Part shown: one piece after another, positions 9,001-11,679 of the stretch
Layout: each line of letters opens with the position of its first letter
Position numbering within the stretch: the first letter of the stretch is position 1
NCBI GenBank assembly: GCA_031430375.1
Contig: JANPBJ010000071.1
Coordinates: forward strand, 1 to 11,679
Length of the DNA: 11,679 nt
Source of the DNA: JAENVU01 sp031430375
GTDB lineage: Bacteria > Actinomycetota > Acidimicrobiia > IMCC26256 > JAENVU01
Reading direction: 5' to 3'
The notes under the pieces: model-generated
What the model was told of the DNA's origin: nothing
Database searches by the model: none
What the model saw: only the letters and a program-made list of their open reading frames with translations
Made by a program: the position numbers and the translations under genes

Positions 9001-10949
9001 CGGCGACCGATGCGGGTGAGTTGTCCGAACCGGCTCGAGTGAGCATTCTCGTCGAGCCACCTTGCGTCGGGACGGGGTGTACCGAGCCGCAGGAGCAGTC
9101 CATCACCTTCGGCTCGATGCCAGACTCGCACTACGGGGATGACCCCATCGCGGTCGAGGCGGTCGCATCCTCTTTGTTGCCGGTGAGCTTCTCGGCTGGG
9201 CCCGCAGACGTCTGTGTTTCCGCTGGTGCACGAGGCGAGAAGGTGTCCTCGGTCGGCGTGGGTACGTGCAAGGTAACCGCGCATCAAGGCGGCGACGAGG
9301 CCTGGCTTCCGGCCTCCGATGTGGTACAGCGATTTGAGGTTGTGCCAAGGGCGGCGAGCGTTGCCGTGACTCCGGTACCGGTGCAGTACTCGGACGCCCT
9401 TCCTGATCTCAATATCGTCGGCTCTGTTTCAGGTCTGCTCGGGACCGATTCCTTGGCCGGCGATCTTTCCGGATGTGCGGTCTCGACGCTGCTGACAGTC
9501 GGAGCGAGGGTGAATTCCGGAGCGGGGCAGTACCCGCTCTCGGGCTGCACCGGACTCACGAACCCTAACTACGCGGTTGCGTACGCCGGATCCGTTGGCG
9601 TGACGACGGAAGACGCAACCGTCGCCTACACGGGCGCGACTTCGTCGAGTCCAGGTTCGGTTGCGCTCTCGGCACAGGTGACGCAGGCGGACGACGGAAC
9701 TCCGGGGGATCTCACGCGGGCCACCGTCGACTTCCTGATATTCGCGGCTTCGAACCAGGGACCAACGCCGGACGCAGTCGTGACGGCGCCGGTCGACGGA
9801 TCTGGTGCTTCCCATGCGAGCACATCGTTAAACGCCGGGAGCTACAGAGTCGTCACGAGGATCACCCGGGCCAACCTCTTCTTCGGCGGATCTGAAGCGG
9901 CGCCTGTGCAACTCGAGGTCGCCTCGATCGTCCTCCCGGTCCTGAGCATCGGGGATGGAGTGGGCGCGGAGGGGGATGCGGGGTCGGGTGTCGCGTTGGT
10001 GCAGGTGTCGCTATCTGAGCCGGCCGCCTCGCCGGTGTCGGTGCTGGTCGGGACTGGGTTGGGGAGCGCGCAGAGCGGCTCGGATTACAGGGCGATCACC
10101 ACCAAGACGCTGACGTTCAAGCCGGGCCAGGTGCACAAGACCGTATCGATCGGTGTGATCCCCGGCACAGTCGCGGAGGGTGACGAGACGTTCACAGTCG
10201 CGTTGACGTCGGCGGTGAACGCGACCTTGGGACGTTCGAACGGGACAGTCACGATCCTCGACGATGATCCGGGTTCGGGACAGCGGATCTCGATCGGTGA
10301 CGCAACGGTGGTCGAAGGCGACGTGGCGAACCGTGTCGTTCAGCTTGTGGTGCGTCTTGCTCATCCCGCGGCGGCGCCCATCACGCTGACCTACACCACC
10401 GGTGGGGGCACGGCGACGGGAACTTCGACCACGGGCCCGGCCGGCGACTATCTCGCGACGGCGGGCGTGATGTCGTTCCAGACTGGCCAGTCCTTCAAAG
10501 TGATCAAGCTGGTCACAACACCGGATCGAGGCGTCGAGGCCGACGAGCACTTCGATGTGACGCTGCGCGGGTCGTCGAACATTGCGCGGGACACTGGCCG
10601 GGTCACGGTGCTCGACGATGACGTCCGGAACGTGACGGTGCATTGGTCGGCCGCGGAGGTCGCCCGGATGAACGAGATGCTTTCATTCTGGGGCTACGAC
10701 ACGACCGAAGAGCTCGCCCATGTTGGTGTGCAGCTGCTCGCGTGGTTGAACGCGATTGACCCTCAGGCGGAGCCGACGCCGATCGTGCTCGACCCAGCGG
10801 GCGTCGATGTCGTCCAGACCATCCGATGGTCTGGCGGTGAGATCTCTTGGCTTGACGCGGTGAAACAACGTTGGGCCCTCAACGATGAGGACGCCCACCG
10901 GCTCGGCTTAGCGGTCCTTAGCTGGGTGGCCGCGGTCTCCGGCCACTGA
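1..10949 (+). CDS. Giant modular repeat protein, probably extracellular, with embedded alpha/beta-hydrolase domain (5' partial)
   Basis: The frame is open from the first bases (Ala-Asp-Ala before the GTG at base 12) to TGA at 10947-10949, and it begins in the tail of a repeat, so the true start lies upstream. Order by residue (GTG at base 12 = 1): sixteen carboxypeptidase-regulatory-like repeats 20-1551; PKD domains about 1552-1642 and 1643-1725, with DFGDG and YEWTF cores; a regulatory-like repeat about 1729-1815; Gly8 at 1859-1866; two beta-rich modules about 1895-2110; FN3-like about 2112-2200; a beta-rich lead-in to 2303; alpha/beta hydrolase about 2309-2630; three regulatory-like repeats 2652-2918; cadherin-like 2920-3017; ITFG Ig-like 3027-3112; MBG-like 3113-3195; Ig-like to about 3303; Calx-beta 3306-3420 and 3425-3540, each ending DDD; helical C-terminus 3541-3645. 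All 20 Cys fall in local pairs, which suits an exported protein. Inferred role: surface or secreted adhesive stalk displaying an esterase or lipase. No sorting motif is seen and the substrate is unknown. The reading frame and its end are near certain; the biological role is not. Confidence 0.93.
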   Translation, partial: ADAVTVHVDQDTAGVDAVLATAGSISGRVTNGAGDPIVNVRVYARDLSGAHAGSASTDADGRYRIAGLSAGGYHVQFRDLSGDAVGEWWDDQTDLADATPVLVAVGLETPGIDASLALTGQISGVVTDDAGTPLDGIEVCGANFSSYGYACVNTGSSGRYRLTGLVPGSYNVYFRDRSNFYQFESVSPVSVEDGVETTGIDAVLTAGGSIQGTVTDDTGTPLKDINVNASSADNRYGGARTDATGHYNIRGLASGDYKIVFTDGTGRHITEWWDNQTSQAQASTIHVTAGDTTNGIDPSLTLGGSISGTVTDSDGQPILDARVTVTRNSPYFSRTALTGGSGKYSVVGLEAGQYTVAFSTDDSRFVEEYYDNRPSASGAHKLIIETGVERTAVDASLDRYGWIYGTVTDQSGNPIRDVTVSAAGYRSAKTGADGTYVVGGLTTGAYLVSFDDGTGPYTAEWYDNQASAGSANSVSVRTGAGTGPIDASLNRGGSIQGRITGSTGASIKGITVRACARYCGPSATTNANGAYVIDGLDAGVYTVEFSDGSGNWLGEWYDDFQTSAAATPVIVADGSATTGIDASLTSAARISGRVTSPAGSPLRDVYVTLLSGTDRFGYTWTAADGTFTIIARPGTYVVRFEDSQDRYDPQYYDGQRAAADAQPLTVGAGDRLTGIDARLLDLGSIRGTVTDANGDPIPGITVSAGGRAPNYGSERTTTGSDGSYEVHVQSGDYAIHFDDSSQVFVAEYYDNVVTYSEDLLQRVSVVAPTPTVGVDAVLTRYGSIAGSVTDRDGDPVDGVQVTASGPRRASATTASDGTYEITGLVSGDYAVSFTASGFPTRWYQGKGTLATANLVAVAIGTRTTGIDEQLSGGIIQGHVTDRGGSSISGIRVHLYAQSDTQVPQWTTSGTTTADGSGKFVFDGLMPGTYTVYYHDDQRAYVDEFNADRPSLATADPILVVGEESHTADAVLDRRGSITGTVFDPDHHPVKGVSVVGYTASGEWSGYTTTAADGTYEIFVGNGPQRLQFSDPTDSFTDEFYDDQDTLASASPIDVSLNSTQRGVDVQLDVGGTISGRATDAVGPLLGVQVVATSASGITGYASTNAAGRYSIAHLRAGTYTVSFQSAAHVAQWWDTQSNVGAATPVEVTDGATVTGIDALMRSRGAISGRVTDPNGSGIRSIRVRAIAVSTGAEAATLTAVNGDYLIVGLADGNYYVAFDDQYTDACCRRYAGEFYDDTTVQANAAKVAASSISETVGIDAQLAPLPGSITGRVTDGNGVGISGVRVEVTSPIGTFSALTTTQNFSTPAGTYILTGAALGQSYVQFVDPTGRYSGEWWDDALGVADRTAIQVGPGRYVANVDASLATGRGSIIGTITDENGQPIGGIWVQVANRTAQTAPDGSYRVAGLDNGSYHIKFTDPNRRYVTELYDDLPPNDRGSDVPVTIGESTTANAMLSRRGTVSGVVTNDSGGGLDGIKVELVREGSILDSTTTNPLGGYEFRPDVSGDVIVYFRPPVSQQLFGEFYDNARNQADANPVALGGGTTVTNINAVLSSNRPPTASLAVEHAAGFAPLASTFTVGGTDPDGDALHYKLDFGDGQSKTGDLPVGPIEHTYEVAGTYRPRLAVDDERGGDVVYTTVNVVAGGATVVADAGSDLYVAIGDETVFDASGSSPALVIDSYEWTFPNGATKQGRRVTHTFATAGDYDVTLVAGAGESSDSDTLTIHALDVPPNSGVRVTVTSTTGSPLANAIVLVNSGTGERRGTTGPGGTTRLVGLPDGDYSLSTYREGYLPKQATVTVAGGAASVTVALEAGEIGEATLTARRLSLEEIVAYGIDITDPANQILWESTIHLSFDRSIPAVGGGGGGGGFFPACGCQRWSDGDVTATIKDNTVEVITLPAKGSWLKEFFEVRLEIFNLAEPGFTFRSGQGTLELPPGVSLAPTASPQSLQIDMPDIPGQDHRAATWVVRGDREGDYNLSAGYRASLSPFDAPVRLDAVTPLKVWGISAIEMLVDADDTATEGSPYTVRIGLRNKSDQPVYNPTVEFGAPENAIYQPRQPTRFNFPEIAPGATWYLEDIILVPTFSGVLDLGGSSVKSVGGSASPDATFSSHPAPVDVPSFEVLSFDGKVGLRWEPVPGADSYQIYRTKDLHTPFGPTAEPVTSVSATKVVIEDVSENDTSYFAISPLIDGVPSMRHATAQIGQQFGDTSIAIDSQFTDGAAEACGKSVQLKFTVSDAFFDLTHWDAKLGGQPWNSGPITPSGGEFSEFTYTTTIDAAKITDAGVEFILDIVNSDGAHEIKVVEISSRCHVRDIFVVAAGLNSSLSDGDGGNDGWTEQMETLVKTLESRGFDLGYDVTSDLRTPGRSNPAAFRTILEFDYATGAPARAKTELSNGQAVCRFEPGTYSVLATYDELKDIAIVSMNDAEYFKQQLDRYKACWEGARREKVRYHLIGHSLGGWEVMSVASLAPAGMIGSVISVDGALHPARVLQGLATPFNSHTCLGLLGDGISYGGILALWLANSSRLAVEKSEMDDRISAIIGKGARVATITNTRDHCLTAAATITTNDRADKVEYTVPVPPGSGTGMREHGALLQPNRTDPLEGNPGFPLNDVHISRMLDLTPDSVPSGGTVTGLSVGGAFTTISPRMVAALGTGGSIYGILVVPGTGTPITNGSVFLTDLDGFAVAETYVGNDGAFLLAGVPQGTYRMYLAPYAAGTTAGWFGGPDMSSSRVLEVSSLQALDLGEVAAPPGHEVRVSMSADDGSPTTLVNGQLLDAAGVIIDNAEGASGRLVFEHIPSGSYTIAVWSLEALPVEQAVEVVDGDVEVEVHSAAAARLDVSVIDRAAHPVPFVRVTIRASDTGEIIGETFTFPDGVVNVAGLPSGRYQVQLADPFGRIAMPEGMFDVETPAGTSEPVRLDVAVEGILLQGTDDLYQTDTDVPLSVPAPGVLLNDVGGAVAHPLRAELVEPPAHGSVQLTESGGFDYEPAAGFTGLDQYLYRAATDAGELSEPARVSILVEPPCVGTGCTEPQEQSITFGSMPDSHYGDDPIAVEAVASSLLPVSFSAGPADVCVSAGARGEKVSSVGVGTCKVTAHQGGDEAWLPASDVVQRFEVVPRAASVAVTPVPVQYSDALPDLNIVGSVSGLLGTDSLAGDLSGCAVSTLLTVGARVNSGAGQYPLSGCTGLTNPNYAVAYAGSVGVTTEDATVAYTGATSSSPGSVALSAQVTQADDGTPGDLTRATVDFLIFAASNQGPTPDAVVTAPVDGSGASHASTSLNAGSYRVVTRITRANLFFGGSEAAPVQLEVASIVLPVLSIGDGVGAEGDAGSGVALVQVSLSEPAASPVSVLVGTGLGSAQSGSDYRAITTKTLTFKPGQVHKTVSIGVIPGTVAEGDETFTVALTSAVNATLGRSNGTVTILDDDPGSGQRISIGDATVVEGDVANRVVQLVVRLAHPAAAPITLTYTTGGGTATGTSTTGPAGDYLATAGVMSFQTGQSFKVIKLVTTPDRGVEADEHFDVTLRGSSNIARDTGRVTVLDDDVRNVTVHWSAAEVARMNEMLSFWGYDTTEELAHVGVQLLAWLNAIDPQAEPTPIVLDPAGVDVVQTIRWSGGEISWLDAVKQRWALNDEDAHRLGLAVLSWVAAVSGH
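69..4664 (+). repeat. Array of 16 carboxypeptidase-regulatory-like repeats in the giant protein
   Basis: Each unit opens with G-S-I-x-G-x-V-T-D, continues G-x-P-[IL]-x-x-[IV]-x-V and a T-x-x-x-G-x-Y-x-[IV]-x-G-L-x-x-G-x-Y-x-V-x-F core, then an aromatic-acidic E-[WFY]-[WY]-D-[DN]-Q box, a short Ala-rich stretch, and closes with T-x-G-I-D-A-x-L. Units start at residues 20, 117, 205, 301, 398, 490, 585, 680, 779, 870, 972, 1068, 1161, 1264, 1366 and 1456, giving lengths of 88-103. A further unit is cut by the window edge, so the full array has at least 17. The fold is expected to be a prealbumin/Cna-B-like beta sandwich (CarboxypepD_reg-like, by family knowledge). Unit 2 lacks the E-W-W-D-D-Q segment, and units 9 and 10 carry diverged versions (RWYQGK, EFNADR). 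The likely role is a rod that holds the downstream domains away from the cell; ligand binding by the aromatic box is possible but unproven. Confidence 0.9.
6936..7880 (+). other. Alpha/beta-hydrolase (lipase/esterase-like) domain inside the giant protein
   Basis: Residues 2309-2630 or so. The segment starts with a hydrophobic strand (DIFVVAAGLNSS), has a long insert-rich stretch, and then YHLIGHSLGGWEV, a textbook nucleophile elbow with Ser2452 as the likely nucleophile. The strand VATITNT leads to Asp2551 in TRDH, a good position for the acid after strand 7. Asp2477 in SVDG is the alternative. His2586 (REHGALL) or His2610 (NDVHISRML) would complete the triad. Four Cys (in AVCRFE, KACWEG, HTCLGL and DHCLTA) could form two disulfides. 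The domain resembles secreted actinobacterial lipases and esterases in general; the exact subfamily and substrate cannot be told by eye. It is flanked by beta-sandwich modules on both sides and shares the uninterrupted frame, so it is a fused domain and not a separate gene. Confidence 0.75.
10629..10946 (+). other. Unrecognised helical C-terminal domain with an internal duplication
   Basis: Residues 3540-3645 follow the DDD that ends the second Calx-beta domain. The segment has no Cys, few of the Gly/Thr/Val-rich strands of the upstream domains, and looks helical. Two stretches resemble each other: 3544-3582 (HWSAAEVARMNEML to LLAWLNAI) and 3605-3642 (RWSGGEISWLDAV to VLSWVAAV). With one gap, W-S, E at +4, a mid-unit W, a later E, then G, L, W and A are shared, and most remaining hydrophobic positions are conservative. 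A Pro-rich linker (IDPQAEPTPIVLDPAG) joins them. It may serve in anchoring, export or partner binding because it is the extreme C-terminus, but no family is recognised and no LPXTG, membrane helix plus basic tail, or Ca-binding dockerin loop is present. Confidence 0.6.
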
Positions 10950-11006
10950 CCCCGGTCCCCGAAACCTCTTTGAGCGCGATCGGGGCGTGCCATCTGTGCG
11001 CTTCGC

Positions 11007-11029
11007 CGAGATCAGATGTGCTGATCTCG
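11007..11029 (+). terminator. Candidate hairpin terminator of the giant gene
   Basis: A perfect 9-bp stem, CGAGATCAG pairing with CTGATCTCG across the 5-base loop ATGTG, begins 57 bases after the TGA. Two more outer pairs (11004-11005 with 11031-11032) can form past one mismatch. No T-run follows, so this would be a U-poor hairpin of the kind often proposed in high-GC Gram-positive bacteria, or only an mRNA 3'-end stabiliser. The symmetrical stem could act on either strand. Confidence 0.4.
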
Positions 11030-11093
11030 CCGTTCGCTGGCCTGAAGAACACCCACGCCGACGCCTCTACCCGACATAGGAGTATCAGTGCCC

Positions 11094-11118
11094 GGCGGAC
11101 CGACCGTGTCGGTTCGCT
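11094..11118. repeat. Hairpin-forming inverted repeat
   Basis: Bases 11094-11104 pair with 11108-11118 around the 3-base loop CGT: eleven consecutive pairs, two of them G-T (G-U in RNA). The 8-mer GCGGACCG in its left arm recurs at 11121-11128, just after the hairpin. No T-run follows. Function is unknown; it could be a second structured element downstream of the giant gene. Confidence 0.45.
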
Positions 11119-11138
11119 CCGCGGACCGGTCGAGAGTG

Positions 11139-11165
11139 TTGACGAGGTCTACGAATGTATGTTCG
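11139..11165 (+). promoter_or_regulatory. LexA/SOS-box-like dyad next to a -35-like hexamer
   Basis: The dyad CGAATGTATGTTCG at 11152-11165 matches 13 of 14 positions of the Gram-positive SOS-box consensus CGAACRNRYGTTCG; the one mismatch is T for C at position 5. The outermost bases A and T extend the symmetry. TTGACG (11139-11144), five of six matches to a -35 element, lies 7 bases to the left, so the dyad would sit where a repressor operator often does. A -10 element at proper spacing is not clear (TATGTT at 11158 is too close) and no convincing gene follows, so this may be a chance match or the remains of a promoter region. Confidence 0.25.
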
Positions 11166-11166
11166 T

Positions 11167-11197
11167 ACACGGTACCGGCCCGCCCCGGTGTCCGTGT
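11167..11197. repeat. Hairpin-forming inverted repeat
   Basis: ACACGG (11167-11172) pairs with CCGTGT (11192-11197), and inside it ACCGG (11074+100 to 11178) pairs with CCGGT (11185-11189) around the loop CCCGCC, with a one-base bulge near the T-G junction between the two stems. The following CCTCTCTATAT is fairly pyrimidine-rich, so a weak terminator for plus-strand transcripts is possible. It begins one base after the LexA-like dyad. Confidence 0.4.
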
Positions 11198-11215
11198 CCT
11201 CTCTATATGTGTCCC

Positions 11216-11231
11216 GGAACGCGCGCGTTCC
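11216..11231. repeat. Perfect 16-bp palindrome
   Basis: GGAACGCGCGCGTTCC reads the same on both strands over 16 bases with no central spacer; symmetry stops at the flanking C-C positions. A spacerless perfect palindrome suits binding by a dimeric protein better than an RNA hairpin. It may equally arise from CG-rich composition. No partner gene is identified. Confidence 0.5.
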
Positions 11232-11281
11232 CAAATCCGCGAAATCCGTTCCCACCCGCGCGCGTCGCGCCTGGTCACCCC

Positions 11282-11335
11282 GGTTTTCTGCATGCCCCAC
11301 GAGGGCGGGGGATGCAGATAACGTGGCAGAAAACC
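11282..11335. repeat. Nested inverted repeat with two mutually exclusive pairings
   Basis: Outer arms GGTTTTCTGC (11282-11291) and GCAGAAAACC (11326-11335) are perfect 10-bp complements. An inner stem uses CTGCAT-g-CCCC (11288-11298) and GGGG-ATGCAG (11308-11317), ten pairs with one bulged G and a 9-base loop. Both stems need the same CTGC at 11288-11291, so they compete; the outer GGTTTT/AAAACC pairs remain compatible with the inner stem. Position between the transposase end and the giant gene makes an insertion-sequence end, an insertion target or a REP-like element possible. Confidence 0.5.
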
Positions 11336-11475
11336 CGATGCGGTGGTGGGATCCGGCCGATGTTTGGTGCATCTGGACGCTGAACTGCGTTCGTCCGTCT
11401 CGCGACGGTAGTTGAACGGGCGTTCGCCCTGATCCAGACGCGTCGATGTGATCGTGTGCTCGGGATTCGACGGGT

Positions 11476-11679
11476 TCAGGCGGCGATTGCAGTGGGTTGT
11501 CGTCGCCGGTGTTGGTGGAGCGCGAGGCCGTTGACCATCAGCGCGTAGCCCAACAGGTTGAGGAGTTGGCGTTCGTGGCCGAGGCTGTGCGCCCGGCGCA
11601 GCCAGAGGCTGTCGTCGAGGGCGCGGTTGATGCTTTCGGCGTCGTTGCGGCGGGGGTAGAGCCGTTCGAAGTCGAGGTC
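11476..11679 (-). CDS. DDE transposase, C-terminal fragment (cut by window edge)
   Basis: Reading the minus strand from the window edge gives 67 residues before TGA (complement of 11476-11478). The fragment contains LYPRRNDAESINRAL, which fits the Y(2)R(3)E part of the IS4-superfamily YREK signature: Tyr8, Arg11 and Glu15, with Glu15 the likely third catalytic acid; Asp22 replaces the usual Lys/Arg. It continues with a helical LRRAHSLGHERQLLNLLGYA stretch and ends in a basic tail (HQHRRR), typical of transposase C-termini. The rest of the gene lies outside the window, so intactness cannot be judged. It is convergent with the giant gene and 526 bases from it. Assignment to a named IS family is not possible from this fragment. 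Confidence 0.8.
   Translation of the reverse strand, partial: DLDFERLYPRRNDAESINRALDDSLWLRRAHSLGHERQLLNLLGYALMVNGLALHQHRRRQPTAIAA
11476..11679 (-). mobile_element. Insertion sequence, partial (minimum extent)
   Basis: The transposase C-terminus implies an insertion sequence that enters the window from the right. Its inner end must lie to the left of 11476, probably within 11282-11475, but the terminal inverted repeat cannot be identified without the other end, and no target-site duplication can be read. The coordinates given are the part certain to be inside the element. Confidence 0.55.

Larger units (their letters stand above)
10950..11475. other. Gene-poor, dyad-rich gap between the giant gene and a transposase tail
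   Basis: No convincing gene is seen in these 526 bases. Short open frames exist on both strands but their products are Arg/Pro/Ser-rich, overlap each other and resemble nothing recognised. The best of them starts at ATG 11155 (86 codons), with GAGG 7 bases upstream; it is not called because the start sits inside a dyad and the product looks like translated GC-rich filler. What the gap does hold is a series of inverted repeats (listed separately), plus a small GGGC-N4-GCCC element at 11418-11429 lying 47 bases beyond the transposase stop, which could help end that transcript. One edge of an insertion sequence must lie somewhere in the right part, but its border cannot be fixed from one end. 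Confidence 0.6.

Noticed and set aside
10600..10949. Possible LPXTG sortase signal, dockerin or membrane anchor at the C-terminus
   Set aside because: No LPXTG-like motif, no hydrophobic segment followed by basic residues, and no dockerin DxNxDG loop is present in the last 110 residues.
10970..11383. Plus-strand open frame of 137 codons in the gap
   Set aside because: Needs a TTG start, runs through several hairpins, and gives a low-complexity Pro/Arg/Cys product with no recognisable domain.
11155..11415. Plus-strand 86-codon frame with GAGG before its ATG
   Set aside because: The ribosome site is fair, but the start lies in the SOS-like dyad, the product is Arg/Ser/Pro-rich and unrecognised, and other frames overlap it. 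It remains the best small-gene candidate if expression data appear.
11462..11475. GATTCGAC resembling the T-loop of a tRNA
   Set aside because: No acceptor stem, anticodon arm or D-arm can be built around it at the right spacing.

Overview
The window is GC-rich and its coding strand prefers G or C at third positions. The domains present (Calx-beta, MBG-like, PKD and carboxypeptidase-regulatory-like repeats in one huge protein), together with the transposase tail at the right edge, fit a high-GC Gram-positive bacterium, most likely an actinobacterium. This is inference; no marker gene is present.

Almost all of the window (bases 1-10949) is one plus-strand gene, cut off at its 5' end. It encodes at least 3,648 residues of a multidomain protein that is probably secreted or surface-bound. 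Residue numbers below count the GTG at base 12 as residue 1, but that GTG is an internal Val codon, not a proven start. The order is: (1) the tail of one repeat plus 16 complete carboxypeptidase-regulatory-like beta-sandwich repeats of 88-103 residues (bases 69-4664); (2) two PKD domains; (3) another regulatory-like repeat, a Gly8 linker and two poorly recognised beta-rich modules; (4) a fibronectin-III-like domain and a beta-rich lead-in; (5) an alpha/beta-hydrolase (lipase/esterase-type) domain with GHSLGG; (6) three more regulatory-like repeats; (7) a cadherin-like 'VLLNDV...FDYEPAAGFTG' domain, an 'ITFG' Ig-like domain, an MBG-like domain and another Ig-like segment; (8) two Calx-beta domains; (9) a roughly 100-residue helical C-terminus built from two related halves. 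No LPXTG motif, terminal membrane helix or dockerin is visible.

Bases 10950-11475 hold no convincing gene but are crowded with dyads: a hairpin soon after the stop codon that may end transcription, two further hairpins, a LexA/SOS-box-like dyad next to a -35-like hexamer, a perfect 16-bp palindrome, and a nested inverted repeat with mutually exclusive pairings. The right edge (11476-11679, minus strand) is the C-terminal end of a DDE transposase with an IS4-type Y(2)R(3)E signature, so an insertion sequence lies just beyond the giant gene and converges on it.

The most plausible reading is a large modular exoprotein, a stalk of repeats carrying an enzymatic domain, with a mobile element at its 3' flank. 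The secretion signal and promoter lie outside the window.
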